From an uncultured Thermoguttaceae bacterium (GTDB lineage Bacteria > Planctomycetota > Planctomycetia > Pirellulales > Thermoguttaceae): a DNA stretch of 64,000 bases. Both the position numbers and the translations under genes were made by a program. Positions 1 through 9,161 of this stretch are shown piece by piece; positions within the stretch are counted from its first letter, which is position 1; each line of letters begins with the position of its first letter. The notes below the pieces were generated by a model. The model worked only from the letters and a program-made list of their open reading frames with translations. It had not been told where the DNA came from and did no database searches. The stretch lies in contig CALFBP010000037.1 in assembly GCA_937951625.1 (NCBI GenBank), positions 35,796-99,795 of the forward strand, in the 5' to 3' direction.

Positions 1-44
1 CAAACTCGCCGCGGAAACCTCCAGACCGTGCCATATCGGCTCGG

Positions 45-734
45 TCACTGAGGGATTCGAACGCCATACGCGGTCCAAGCTCGGGGCAGAGGGGCCGCGA
101 ATTCCATACTTTCGCCGCGCGTTGGGTGCTCCAGCGTCAGGCTCCGAGCGTGCAACGCGATGCCCGAGGGGAATCGGCGCCGACTTCCATAGCGCTCATC
201 GCCTACGATGAACCAACCTCGACACGCCAATTGTACGCGAATTTGATGCTTCCGGCCTGTCAAAAGTTCCACTTCCAACAGCGAAAACTCGGAAAACGTC
301 TGAAGCAGCCGGTAATTCAACTCCGCGCGTTGTGCCCCGAATGCGTTTTCGGACACCAATTCCATCCGGCGCGCATTCTGGTTGTAACGCAGCCAATCCA
401 CACACTTGCCCGTCGCGGGCGATGGCCGATCCTCGATCAACGCCCAATAGCGCTTGCGAACCTCCCGAGAACGGAACTGTTCGGCCAGTCGTCGAGCCGC
501 CTTGGAAGTCCGGGCGAGAACGACCACCCCGCTCACCGGTGCATCCAGCCGACTTACAACCCCGACGTAGACGTTGCCCGGCTTGTGAAATTTTTCCTTG
601 AGATACGACCTTGCCCAAGTCACCAGTGAATCGCCCTGCGGGCCGGCGCCCTGGGTCGGCATTCCAGGCGGCTTGCTGACAACCAACAGGTGGTTATCTT
701 CGTAAACAATGCGAACGCCGTGCCACCAGACCAT
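45..734 (-). CDS. RluA-family RNA pseudouridine synthase
   Basis: A 229-residue protein expected to isomerise uridine to pseudouridine in rRNA or tRNA in the cytoplasm. The N-terminal block (VYEDNHLLVVSKPPG) is the classic opening of the RluA/TruC catalytic domain, and VSRLDAPVSGVVVLA is the catalytic segment, with the Asp of RLD as the expected nucleophile. The later GRKHQIRVQLA segment is the conserved motif III. There is no S4 RNA-binding domain before the catalytic domain, so it is a compact TruC/RluA-type enzyme whose target site cannot be read from the sequence. I start at the ATG giving MVWWHGVRIVYED, because the longer frame adds 27 residues with no family similarity. No clear Shine-Dalgarno sequence precedes it. 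It diverges from the maf gene, so the 150-base gap probably holds promoters for both. Confidence 0.9.
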   Translation of the reverse strand: MVWWHGVRIVYEDNHLLVVSKPPGMPTQGAGPQGDSLVTWARSYLKEKFHKPGNVYVGVVSRLDAPVSGVVVLARTSKAARRLAEQFRSREVRKRYWALIEDRPSPATGKCVDWLRYNQNARRMELVSENAFGAQRAELNYRLLQTFSEFSLLEVELLTGRKHQIRVQLACRGWFIVGDERYGSRRRFPSGIALHARSLTLEHPTRGESMEFAAPLPRAWTAYGVRIPQ

Positions 735-886
735 AGAAAAATAATCGCGCTTGGAAAGTTTTATTCCACAACCTGAGAGACTTCTTGCTTCAGAGAAGAC
801 GCTCCCCCATTTCACCCACTTTAAGCTGTTGCGCAGGTCTCCAAAAAGGTAGGGGATCGTCTACTAAACTCAGAACGGCAAATCCA

Positions 887-1468
887 ATGACGTCCGCTCG
901 GCTTCGACCCCATATCATACTGGCAAGCCGATCTCCAAGAAGACGGGAACTGCTCATGGGAGCTGGCTACCCAGTCCAGGTGATTTACCCTGCGGAGTCG
1001 TCCGAAGATGGGGCTCGTCCTGGCGAAAGTCCAGCGGAGTTGGTGGCTCGACTGGCCCACCAGAAGGCAGCTAACGTTGCAACAAAGGTTCCTACAGGCA
1101 TCATTTTGGGCTGCGATACGGTGGTCGAATGCCGTGGTCGGATACTCGGTAAGCCCGATGACGAAAACCATGCCAGACAAATACTTAGAGAGCTTCGTGG
1201 ACGACGGCACCGTGTGCTGAGTGGGCTTTGTTTGTGGAGAAGACCTGACGATTTTGCATTAGTCCGGGTCGCCGAAAGCCAGCTCGAGATGGACTACCTC
1301 AGCGACCATCAGATCGAAGAGTATATCGCTAGCGGTCAATGGGTGGGCAAAGCAGGAGCATTTGGATATCAAGACCGTTTGGGCTGGGTCCGAGTTATCG
1401 AGGGTAGCGAGTCCAACGTCGTCGGGCTGCCCATGGAACTTTTAGAAGAAATGATTCTGGAAATTTAG
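887..1468 (+). CDS. maf: Maf-like nucleoside triphosphate pyrophosphatase
   Basis: A 193-residue protein of the Maf/HAM1-like fold, which hydrolyses non-canonical or modified nucleoside triphosphates to monophosphates. The opening IILASRSPRRRELL is the Maf signature that binds the triphosphate. GCDTVVE carries the metal-binding/catalytic Asp, and GKAGAFGYQ matches the late GKAGxYGIQ motif. Length agrees with the family (about 190-200). The open frame extends upstream, but the ATG giving MTSARLRPHIILASRSP puts the signature at the usual position. Whether it is the dTTP/UTP subtype or the 7-methyl-GTP subtype cannot be settled by eye. It stands alone on the plus strand, 214 bases before the efflux lipoprotein. 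Confidence 0.9.
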   Translation: MTSARLRPHIILASRSPRRRELLMGAGYPVQVIYPAESSEDGARPGESPAELVARLAHQKAANVATKVPTGIILGCDTVVECRGRILGKPDDENHARQILRELRGRRHRVLSGLCLWRRPDDFALVRVAESQLEMDYLSDHQIEEYIASGQWVGKAGAFGYQDRLGWVRVIEGSESNVVGLPMELLEEMILEI

Positions 1469-1682
1469 GATGGAGGGCGAAAACAGAAGCTTTGAGTGAA
1501 TTTTTCTTGGGCGATGGGCTTTCTTCGCGTCACTTTGCCGAAAGAAACGATTATTGCAAAGACGCTGGGTCTGCGTGTTATTGTGGACTTGGCGGTATGC
1601 CGCTGTGTCTCGTGGCCGGTTGGCCGCGGAGAATTGCACGACGCGCTAAGCGATTCAGCAAGGGCGCGAGGTCGAAGACGCG

Positions 1683-3290
1683 ATGCTTGGAATTCGCCGA
1701 CAGTGCCTGAGCATCATCGTGACTACGGTGCTACTCTCCGCCTCTGGCTGCACGAACTTGAGAGACTACGTTCGCAACGGGTTCAAGGTCGGCCCAAACT
1801 ATAGCCCGTCCCCCGCTGAAACGGCCGACCGGTGGATCGACGAATACGACGTCCGAGTACGGACGGACGGTGATGTCCCCACCCACTGGTGGACGGTCTT
1901 TGGCGATCCGACGCTAAATGGGTTGATCGAGTGCGCCGCAAGCCAGAATCTCTCGCTGCGCGAGGCGTGTTTTCGCGTCTTGGCCGCTCGTTATCAATTA
2001 GCCATTGCCAAGGGCGGCCTGTTTCCGCAGCAGCAGAGTATGAAGGGGTCCTATAGCCGGGTGGCCAATCCTGGGACCATCTTCGACACCCCTCCATTCG
2101 AAATCCCGCAGCCACCGCCAAATCCCCCGATTCAGGTTCCTTCCATTCGCCTCGATTTCCTTCAGCGATTCACCGAGAATTGGTCGCTTGGTTTCAATCT
2201 GGGCTGGGAACTGGACTTCTGGGGGAGATTACGTCGGGCGATCACATCGGCCGAAAGCAGTCTGGACGCCTCGATCGACAACTACAACGACGTGTTAGTG
2301 ACGCTGTTGGGCGACGTGGCGGGCACCTACGTACAGATTCGCACGATCCAGGAGCGCATCCGGCTTGTCGAGGAGAACCTCGAACTCCAACGCGGGATCC
2401 TTAACATTGCCCAACGACGATTCGAGGCTGGGGCGAGAAATGAATTGGACGTTGCTCAAGCCAGCGGGAACCTGCATCAGGCGGAATCGCAAATCCCGCA
2501 GTTACAGGCAAGCCTCCGCGACGCCTGCAATCGCATGTGCGTGCTCTTGGGTATTGCCCCACTGGACTTGGAGGCCCGCTTGGGCCGAGGACCCATTCCC
2601 ACCGCCCCTCCGGAAGTGATCATCGGCATTCCCGCCGATCTCTTGCGTCGCCGGCCCGATGTCCGCCGCGCGGAGCGGCTGGCCGCGGCCCAGGCCGAGC
2701 GGATTGGCATCGCCGAGGCGGCGTTGTATCCGGCCATCGCCATCAACGGAACGTTGGGTTGGCAAGCGGAGGAGTTCTCCGAGCTGTTCAGCAACCGACG
2801 GTTTGGCGGCAGCCTAGGACCCGCCTTCCAATGGGACATCCTGCACTATGGCCGGATTCGCAACAACGTCCGTCTTCAGGAGGCGAGGTTTCAAGAGTTG
2901 GTGGCGAACTATCAGAACACCGTGCTTCGCGCGGGGGCCGAGGTGGAAAGCGCGATCGTGCGATTCCTTCGCGCCCACGAGGTCGCCCAGCTTATGGATC
3001 GCAGCGTGGCTGCCGCCCAGAGGGCCGCCGAGATCGTGGGCCGCCAATACAAAGAGGGCGAGGTGGATTTCAACCGGGTGGCGTTGATTCAACAGACGCT
3101 GGTCGAACAACAAGATCGCCAGGCCTTGGCCCATGGCGAAATCGCGCAGGGCTTGATCCTGGTGTATCGCGCCGCCGGCGGCGGCTGGGAGGTCCCCATC
3201 CCCGAACGGTCGCTCGACGAAATCCCCAAGGCAGAGCCTGTGGCATGGACCTCGCCCCAAGGGCTTCCGAACGCTCCCCTGCCCCGCTAG
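1683..3290 (+). CDS. NodT-type outer-membrane efflux lipoprotein (TolC family)
   Basis: A 535-residue exported protein of the RND-efflux outer-membrane factor family (NodT/OprM type), expected to form the trimeric channel through the outer membrane. The N-terminus has a hydrophobic signal ending in a lipobox (SASGC, Cys near residue 23). It is followed by the family's VGPNYSPSP opening and WWTVFGDPTLNGLIECA, then two long alpha-helical repeats, each typical of the OEP domain (for example PADLLRRRPDVRRAERLAAA in the second). Membrane fusion and pump subunits are absent here, so partners must be encoded elsewhere. The next gene starts 45 bases downstream on the same strand, but no functional link is evident. 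Confidence 0.9.
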   Translation: MLGIRRQCLSIIVTTVLLSASGCTNLRDYVRNGFKVGPNYSPSPAETADRWIDEYDVRVRTDGDVPTHWWTVFGDPTLNGLIECAASQNLSLREACFRVLAARYQLAIAKGGLFPQQQSMKGSYSRVANPGTIFDTPPFEIPQPPPNPPIQVPSIRLDFLQRFTENWSLGFNLGWELDFWGRLRRAITSAESSLDASIDNYNDVLVTLLGDVAGTYVQIRTIQERIRLVEENLELQRGILNIAQRRFEAGARNELDVAQASGNLHQAESQIPQLQASLRDACNRMCVLLGIAPLDLEARLGRGPIPTAPPEVIIGIPADLLRRRPDVRRAERLAAAQAERIGIAEAALYPAIAINGTLGWQAEEFSELFSNRRFGGSLGPAFQWDILHYGRIRNNVRLQEARFQELVANYQNTVLRAGAEVESAIVRFLRAHEVAQLMDRSVAAAQRAAEIVGRQYKEGEVDFNRVALIQQTLVEQQDRQALAHGEIAQGLILVYRAAGGGWEVPIPERSLDEIPKAEPVAWTSPQGLPNAPLPR

Positions 3291-3335
3291 GATGCAGGCT
3301 GGGGCTGACCGTCGCAAACGTGGAATCCGCAGCGC

Positions 3336-4994
3336 GTGATCCCCAACGTTTTCCATTTCTGTTACGGCTTCCTCCCCGAGCCGCAGTTCGGTTTCCTGGA
3401 ATATCTGGCCATCAAATCGGCCTACGAGCTGAACCGGCCCGAGCGGATCTACTTCCACTATCAACACGAGTGTACCGGGCCGTGGTGGGAGAAGGCCGCG
3501 GAAATGCTGACCCTGAATCGGGTCGAGCCGCCGCGAGAAATCTTCGGGCGGAAGTTGATCCACTTCGCGCACCGCAGCGACGTGTTGCGTTTGCAACTGC
3601 TCCTGCAATACGGCGGCATCTACATGGACATCGACACGCTTTGCGTGCGCCCCTTCACGCCGCTGTTGAAACACTCCTGCGTCATGGCCTGGCAAGGCAG
3701 CCGGGGCTTGTGCAACGCGGTGATCTTGAGCGAACCGGGGAACGTCTTTCTGCGTACCTGGCTCGATACTTACCGCAGCTTCCGCTCGACGGGAAAGGAT
3801 CAATTCTGGGACGAGCACTCGGTCCTTGTACCGGGCCGTCTGGCCCGACAGCCTTCAATGCGGCCGCACGTCACGCTTTTGAGCCACCGGGCATTCTTCT
3901 TCCCTCTCAGCGACGAAATGGACAAGCTGTTCGAGTCCACCGATCCAACGGGGTTCGAGGAGTCGTACTGCATCCACTATTGCGAGTCGGTCACGCGGGC
4001 ACGCTGGCTGAGCCGGATCACGCCGGAAAACGCGGCGCAAGGCGACACCAATTTTTCCCGCTTTGTCCGGCGCGTGCTAGAGAGCGAGGGCGAGACGGCC
4101 GACGACCGGCAGCAGCCGCCGGTCATGGGTTTGCGTCGCCGATCGCTGGCCCGCCTCGGCGCGAGGCTCTCCCAGCTTCAAGCCATCGATTCCCTTCGGC
4201 ACAAAGCCCGGTGGCTGTTTCGCCGTGCCCGGGAACTCGTTTGGCTCCCGCACCTTGTGGCCAACTTGGGATTCGTTCCCACCCTGATCTACGTCGCCAA
4301 CTGGCTCCGCTTGGTGGCGGCGTGCCCGACCAAAAAGCCGTTCCTGATGTTGCGGAGCAAGCGGGCCGCGCATCCCCTGCTCTGCCGGGGGTTTGCTGAC
4401 TTGGCGGCCTTCGATCGCGTGTTCCTTCAACGGCGCTACGCTTGTCTCGACCACGCGCGCGACGTGAAACGCATCGTGGACTGCGGGGCCTACGTGGGGT
4501 ATGCATCTGCCTACTTCCTCACTCGATTCCCGGAAGCCTCATTGATCGCCGTGGAACCGGACCCGGACCACTTCGCCGTACTTCAGGCCAACCTCGCCCC
4601 CTTCGGCGCCCGCGCTCGAGCCATTCGCGGCGCGATCTGGTCCCATGACGCGGACCTCGTGCTCGTGGAGGCTGGTGCAAGCGGATCGCAACACGACAAG
4701 GCACGTGTGCGATTACCCCGGGAAGGCGAACAACCTAATGTAGAGGGACACGCTTTGGCTTCGCTGCTGAAACAATCTGGAAGCCCGCGGGTCTCCCTTT
4801 TGCGCCTGAATCTCGGCGGCTTGGAAACTGCCTTGTTCCCGTCGGGCGATGCAAGCTGGCTGGATCACGTGGACCGCCTGCTTGTCGAGCTTCACAGCGC
4901 GGAGAGTCCCTCAGTTTTTGAGGCAGCACTGGAAAAAGCCGGTTGGCGGACCGTGGCGTTTGGCCCGGTCCTCTTGGCCTCGCGAAAGGCGTAG
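3336..4994 (+). CDS. Glycosyltransferase (DXD) fused to FkbM-type methyltransferase
   Basis: A 552-residue protein with two enzymatic parts. Residues about 1-230 resemble the sugar-binding glycosyltransferase family with a DXD motif: the block HRSDVLRLQLLLQYGGIYMD leads into D98-I-D100, the metal/nucleotide-sugar site, and IPNVFHFCYG at the start is typical. Residues about 380-550 resemble FkbM methyltransferases: RIVDCGAYVGYASAYFLTRF is the SAM-binding glycine-rich loop and IAVEPDPDHF contains the acidic residue binding the ribose. A basic linker joins them. No signal peptide is seen, so it probably acts in the cytoplasm on a surface glycan. Translation starts at GTG with a weak ribosome-binding site. 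It follows the efflux lipoprotein closely. The acceptor glycan is unknown. Confidence 0.8.
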   Translation: MIPNVFHFCYGFLPEPQFGFLEYLAIKSAYELNRPERIYFHYQHECTGPWWEKAAEMLTLNRVEPPREIFGRKLIHFAHRSDVLRLQLLLQYGGIYMDIDTLCVRPFTPLLKHSCVMAWQGSRGLCNAVILSEPGNVFLRTWLDTYRSFRSTGKDQFWDEHSVLVPGRLARQPSMRPHVTLLSHRAFFFPLSDEMDKLFESTDPTGFEESYCIHYCESVTRARWLSRITPENAAQGDTNFSRFVRRVLESEGETADDRQQPPVMGLRRRSLARLGARLSQLQAIDSLRHKARWLFRRARELVWLPHLVANLGFVPTLIYVANWLRLVAACPTKKPFLMLRSKRAAHPLLCRGFADLAAFDRVFLQRRYACLDHARDVKRIVDCGAYVGYASAYFLTRFPEASLIAVEPDPDHFAVLQANLAPFGARARAIRGAIWSHDADLVLVEAGASGSQHDKARVRLPREGEQPNVEGHALASLLKQSGSPRVSLLRLNLGGLETALFPSGDASWLDHVDRLLVELHSAESPSVFEAALEKAGWRTVAFGPVLLASRKA

Positions 4995-5132
4995 TGGGTG
5001 GGAGAGTTGGGGGTGGGATGGCGGGTGAGCAGGTGGGCCAACCGGTAAAACGCCTCCACCTGGCAAAGACTCACTCCGCCTGCATTACTCCGGTTGCCGC
5101 CAGGCCGACGCGAAGTCTCGCCATCGAGCCAG

Positions 5133-6326
5133 TCATGTGTGGTAGTCGGCGTTGAGCCGGACATACTCGACGGTCAGGTCCGTGGTCCAGAACCGCCCCT
5201 TGGCGTTGCCTTCGCTGAGTTGGAGCTGGATGTAGGTGTCGCGGCTGTTGCGGATGGAATCGCTGACGGCCTTGGAGTCGAAATCAGCCGGGGCCCCGCC
5301 TTGGTAAAGGAGATGGCCGTTCAAGTGGAGGGTGATTTTGTTGGGATCAAAGGCCACGCCCGCGTACCCGGCGGCCGAAACAATCCTCCCCCAATTCGGA
5401 TCGGCGCCGTAGATCGCGGTTTTGACGAGGGGGCTATTGGCGATGGTGCGGGCGATTTGGAGGGCGTCCTCGCGTGTGGCGCAGCCGCCGACCTCGATGG
5501 TGATGAGGTGGCTGGCGCCTTCGCCGTCGGCCGGGATGGCCCTGGCCAGTTCGGCACAGACTTCGTTGAGTTGCTGGCCGAAGGCGAGCAGGTCGTCGCC
5601 GCTGAGGGGCCCGCCCCCCGCCTCCCCATTGGCCAAGAGCAAGACCGTGTCGTTGGTGCTCATGTGGCCGTCGACATTGATGCAGTTGAAGCTGTCGGCC
5701 ACGGCGGTCCGCAAGGCGGCGTCGGCCGAGGGGATGTCGAGGACGGCATCGGTGAGGATCACGCCCAGCATAGTGGCCAGGTTGGGTCCCATCATCGCCG
5801 CCCCTTTGACCATGCCGGTGATCTGGATTTCCCGCCGCTTGAGCGAAAAGGTGCGGCCCGCCAACTTGTGGACCGTGTCGGTGGTCATCATGCCCCGCGC
5901 CGCGGAAATCAGGGCCTCTTCATCCGAACCGAGTTGGGCCCTGGCGGCTTCGATCCCCCGGGCAATCAACTCCATCGGCAGGTAGTGCCCAATCACGCCG
6001 GTGGAGAGCACCAGGGCCTGGTCCTCTTGAGCGCCGCAGGCCTCGGCGGCAAGCCGGGCCATTTCGTGGGCATCACGCAGCCCGCGCTCGCCGGTGCATG
6101 CATTGGCGTTTCCAGAGTTGATTACCACCACCCGCATCCGATCGCTGGGCGTGCGGGCCCGGTCCAAGGCGACCGGCGCGGCGTAGACGAGGTTTTGCGT
6201 ATACACGCCCACCGCGACCGCCGGAACCTCGGACACGATCAGCGTCAGGTCTTGCTTGCGCAAGTCCCGTTTCAGCCCGCAGTGGACGCCAGCCAACAAG
6301 TATCCCTTGGGAACGCGGATTGCCAT
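5133..6326 (-). CDS. argJ: Bifunctional glutamate N-acetyltransferase / ornithine acetyltransferase ArgJ
   Basis: A 397-residue enzyme of the cyclic arginine pathway. It moves the acetyl group from N-acetylornithine to glutamate and in the bifunctional form also uses acetyl-CoA. The nucleophile is Thr185 in PNLATMLGVILTDA, where the precursor self-cleaves between Ala184 and Thr185 into alpha and beta chains. VVINSGNANACTG and VLSTGVIG are other signature blocks. Length fits the family. It lies downstream of argC on the same strand with a gap of 138 bases, so the two are probably co-transcribed, argC first. The presence of ArgJ implies acetyl recycling rather than an ArgE deacetylase. No other arginine genes are in the window. 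Confidence 0.96.
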   Translation of the reverse strand: MAIRVPKGYLLAGVHCGLKRDLRKQDLTLIVSEVPAVAVGVYTQNLVYAAPVALDRARTPSDRMRVVVINSGNANACTGERGLRDAHEMARLAAEACGAQEDQALVLSTGVIGHYLPMELIARGIEAARAQLGSDEEALISAARGMMTTDTVHKLAGRTFSLKRREIQITGMVKGAAMMGPNLATMLGVILTDAVLDIPSADAALRTAVADSFNCINVDGHMSTNDTVLLLANGEAGGGPLSGDDLLAFGQQLNEVCAELARAIPADGEGASHLITIEVGGCATREDALQIARTIANSPLVKTAIYGADPNWGRIVSAAGYAGVAFDPNKITLHLNGHLLYQGGAPADFDSKAVSDSIRNSRDTYIQLQLSEGNAKGRFWTTDLTVEYVRLNADYHT

Positions 6327-6464
6327 CGGTGTTGAAGTCTCCTCAATGCCCCAGGCGAAAATAGGGAATCGAAGTTTTTCGGGATGCGTTCATCGCAGCC
6401 AGCCCAGACGCTCCCTCGACCATTGCAGCCGCGATGCCGTCCCGCATTCTTGCAGGTGCCTCAT

Positions 6465-7472
6465 TCACAGCGCCGTCGTCTCGGGATAGCCGTACATCAA
6501 ATTGAAGTTCTGCACGGCGGCCCCCGATGCCCCCTTGATCAAGTTGTCGATGCAACTGATGGTGATGATTCTTCCCCGGACCACGCGGGCGGTTACATCG
6601 CAGAAGTTCGTGCCTAGACTATCCTTCGTGCCGGGAAGGTGCTCGATCACGCGCACAAAAGGCTCGTCGGCGTAAAAGTCCCGCAAGGTTTGCAAAACTT
6701 TTTCTTCGGAAACCTGGACAGTCGGCACGCTGTAGGTCGTGGTGAGGATGCCGCGGTCCATGGGGATCAAGTGCGGGGTGAAAATCACCTCGACCTTCGC
6801 GCCCGAAATCCGGCTGAGCACTTGATCGATCTCCGGCGTATGACGGTGCCGACCGACGTTGTAGGCCGAAACACTTTCGTTGCACTCGGGATAATGCGTG
6901 GTCAGTTTCAATGTCCGCCCCGCCCCAGAAACACCGCTTTTCGAGTCCACCACAATCCCCGTGGGCTCGATCAGGCCCGCTTTGAGCAAAGGGGCCAAGG
7001 CCAGGATCGCCGACGTGGGATAGCAGCCCGGATTGGCCACCAGATTTGCCCCTACGATCTGCTCACGAAACAACTCCGGCAGACCGTACACGACCTTCCC
7101 TAGCCGCTCTGGGTCGGGATGTTTCTCGCCGTACCAGGTGGAAAACGATTCCGCGTCCTGGAGCCGATAGTCCGCGCTGAAGTCGATCACCTTACGACCG
7201 GCCTCCAGCAAAGGCCGAATCGCCATCGCGCTGGCTCCATGCGGCAGACAACTGAACACACACTCCGCCCGGGAGACAATCTCGCTTGGTCCTAGATTCT
7301 CGAGATTCAAATCCAGCCGACCGTGCAGCGAGGGATGAATCATCCCCACCGGAGGATTGCCCTCTTGCCGACTGGTCAGGGCGGTGATCTCGGCGTGCGG
7401 GTGGCGCAGAAGGATCTTGATTAACTCCAGTGCGGTATATCCTGTGGCCCCAAGGATGGCAATGCGGGTCAT
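6465..7472 (-). CDS. argC: N-acetyl-gamma-glutamyl-phosphate reductase ArgC
   Basis: A 335-residue NADP-dependent reductase forming N-acetylglutamate semialdehyde, the third step of arginine synthesis. [19 protein letters not shown] is the nucleotide-binding Rossmann loop. Cys150 in VANPGCYPT is the catalytic nucleophile, and SGVSGAGRT is another conserved block. [10 protein letters not shown] and HPSLHGRLD near residue 35-55 match the subtype-1 ArgC proteins. The gene starts at ATG with no strong Shine-Dalgarno. A promoter-like pair (TTGGCG, 18 bases, TATACT) lies about 110-140 bases upstream. argJ follows, giving an argC-argJ pair. Confidence 0.96.
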   Translation of the reverse strand: MTRIAILGATGYTALELIKILLRHPHAEITALTSRQEGNPPVGMIHPSLHGRLDLNLENLGPSEIVSRAECVFSCLPHGASAMAIRPLLEAGRKVIDFSADYRLQDAESFSTWYGEKHPDPERLGKVVYGLPELFREQIVGANLVANPGCYPTSAILALAPLLKAGLIEPTGIVVDSKSGVSGAGRTLKLTTHYPECNESVSAYNVGRHRHTPEIDQVLSRISGAKVEVIFTPHLIPMDRGILTTTYSVPTVQVSEEKVLQTLRDFYADEPFVRVIEHLPGTKDSLGTNFCDVTARVVRGRIITISCIDNLIKGASGAAVQNFNLMYGYPETTAL

Positions 7473-7832
7473 TGGAAAAGATCAGTCTTTAGATGGTGAT
7501 GCGGCAACGCGGCCAATGCACGCCGGGGCAGGCGTCAGGAACGCAAACCTTTCGCCCGTTCGGCAAGCCAGGCTGCTCCGAAAAGTATAATGGCGGTCCG
7601 ATCCATTCGCCAAGGGGGGGATCAATTGGCAAATGTGGGCCGATGCCAGCGACCGGACCGACAGACGCAGCATGAGGAGGGCCAGGAAAAGCCTGACTCC
7701 CAAAAGTGTCCCGACGCGCCATTGTCGAACTGGCCAGACTGTAAATCAGGGATTGACTGGTCCAGCCGAGATCCGCCGCGTGTTGGGATTCGTCACGCCG
7801 GGTTGGCGGCCGCCGTTCGCCGCTGACCGGGG
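7473..7832. other. Intergenic region upstream of argC
   Basis: This 360-base gap separates argC from the end of the DUF1570 gene. Apart from the promoter-like pair at 7584-7613, I see no convincing gene or RNA. A stretch near 7731-7750 resembles a tyrosine tRNA anticodon arm, but its stem has a central mismatch and there is no acceptor or T-arm around it. Confidence 0.5.
7584..7613 (-). promoter_or_regulatory. Putative sigma70-like promoter for argC-argJ
   Basis: Read on the minus strand, TTGGCG (7613-7608) and TATACT (7589-7584) are separated by 18 bases. The -10 matches five of six consensus positions and the -35 matches three. Transcription would start near 7577, giving a leader of about 105 bases before argC. 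No conserved leader structure or ARG box was recognised. Confidence 0.4.
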
Positions 7833-8978
7833 CTATTTCAGCCGCAGCATGTAGCGGGTCATCTCCGCGTCGAGTTTGCCCAAATCCGAGCCGAAGGCCT
7901 GCTGGAATTCGCGGAGCCGGGTTTCCGGATCATCCCACTCCATGGGCTTTTTGGCCGAGAGCGTCTTCAAGTACGTCACATATTGCTTGGGGCGCTGCTT
8001 CAAAAGGAAATAGGTCAAGGCCCAAGCCTCGGCGTAGGCGTCCAGGCCATTCTTGGTGTCCCGAAGGCGGACGTCGTCGCGAATCAAGGAAACCAGCGAA
8101 TCGGGGGCTCGCCGCGCCGCATACTCCTGAAATCGCTGCAACCGCGGACGATTCACGCCGCCGATCGTGCTCCAGCCTTTGGCGCTGGTCAAATCCGGTG
8201 TCTCGAAGTACAAGGCGATTCCTTCGCTGAACCAAAGTGGGCAGTCGCTGTAGCGGGTGTGCAACCCGCAGTTGAAGGCGATCTGATGGGTGGCCTCGTG
8301 AACGATCGTGGCCACGTTCCGTTCCGAATCGGGATGGGAGAGGATGCGATTAATCTGGGCCGCCGAGGCGGCTCGACTCCCGCGGGCGGCGCTCGCCGTG
8401 CCCGTCAGATCGAACATCGTGATTCGGTTCGTCCGCAGGCTATAGTACCCGATGATCGCCTGGACGCCCTCGCCCAATTCGCCCTTGGCGAATTCGGCAT
8501 ACGAGGCCTTGTCGGCGAACACGATTGCCGTCAAAGGGAACTCGGGCGACTGGAGTTCGAACCCTCGCCGGCTCCAAAAGTTGGTGAACGCCATGTAGAG
8601 GCGCTCGAATAACGAACCGCACCAAGCAGCGTATTCCCGAGAGGTGTTGTAGAAGATGAGGTAATGCGAGGTGCGATAGACGTCGAATCCTCGGGGCAGT
8701 TCGCCCAAGACACGCTGCGTCATCTCCTCGGCCGTCAGCGGCGTAAAAGGGGACTCGTCCGTACTGTGCTCGATGAGTTCGTTGGGTTGGACGATCCAAA
8801 GCACGCCGTCGGTAGCCAAAAGAAGCAACCCTCCGTCCTGGGCCGTAACCAATACCTTCCCGGCTACCGTAGCTTCGCGCCCATCTTGCTGGAACCTTAC
8901 GCGGTCCATGGATTTGGCCGGTTGGCCAAGGACGGCGACGAGGAGGAGCAATTTGCCCAATACAGTGGTATTTGACAT
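7833..8978 (-). CDS. Exported DUF1570 gluzincin-like metallopeptidase
   Basis: A 381-residue protein with an N-terminal signal peptide (MSNTTVLGKLLLLVAVLGQP) and a DUF1570-type peptidase domain. The zinc motif is H227-E-A-T-H231 in IVHEATHQIAFN, followed about 20 residues later by LWFSEGIALYFE, whose Glu252 would be the third ligand of a gluzincin. Residues about 30-75 form a short beta-rich segment common in planctomycete relatives. The start was set at the ATG that exposes the signal peptide; the open frame runs 183 codons further upstream without family similarity. The protein probably acts in the periplasm or outside, with unknown substrate. It diverges from the HEAT lipoprotein at 9162. 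Confidence 0.8.
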   Translation of the reverse strand: MSNTTVLGKLLLLVAVLGQPAKSMDRVRFQQDGREATVAGKVLVTAQDGGLLLLATDGVLWIVQPNELIEHSTDESPFTPLTAEEMTQRVLGELPRGFDVYRTSHYLIFYNTSREYAAWCGSLFERLYMAFTNFWSRRGFELQSPEFPLTAIVFADKASYAEFAKGELGEGVQAIIGYYSLRTNRITMFDLTGTASAARGSRAASAAQINRILSHPDSERNVATIVHEATHQIAFNCGLHTRYSDCPLWFSEGIALYFETPDLTSAKGWSTIGGVNRPRLQRFQEYAARRAPDSLVSLIRDDVRLRDTKNGLDAYAEAWALTYFLLKQRPKQYVTYLKTLSAKKPMEWDDPETRLREFQQAFGSDLGKLDAEMTRYMLRLK

Positions 8979-9161
8979 GCTTCGCAGGAAGGGGTTTGCA
9001 GTTGTTCGCCAAATCCGATTCCCTTGCAGTATACCATGTTCGGGCATCCTCAAGATTCCCCGCGACTCCTCTTGGCGGTTGGACCGAAGGTTTGCTATAG
9101 TTCCGCCCTCCTCTCCCGGGAATGACCACGAGTTGCGGGGCCGAATCAGGCGAACGGGCCG

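Noticed and set aside
50..75. T-arm-like GGATTCGAAC near the window start
   Set aside because: It is the coding end of the pseudouridine synthase on the minus strand and the flanking bases do not pair as a T-stem.
2537..4399. Long plus-strand open frame of 620 codons across the efflux and glycosyltransferase genes
   Set aside because: It is an Arg/Gly-rich out-of-frame shadow of two genes with clear motifs, caused by high G+C content.
5094..6335. Long plus-strand open frame opposite argJ
   Set aside because: ArgJ on the minus strand has all signatures including the catalytic Thr; the opposite frame has none.
7700..7800. Possible tyrosine tRNA (GACTGTAAATC near 7735)
   Set aside because: The anticodon-like stem has a central A-A mismatch and no acceptor stem, D-arm or T-arm with proper spacing flanks it.
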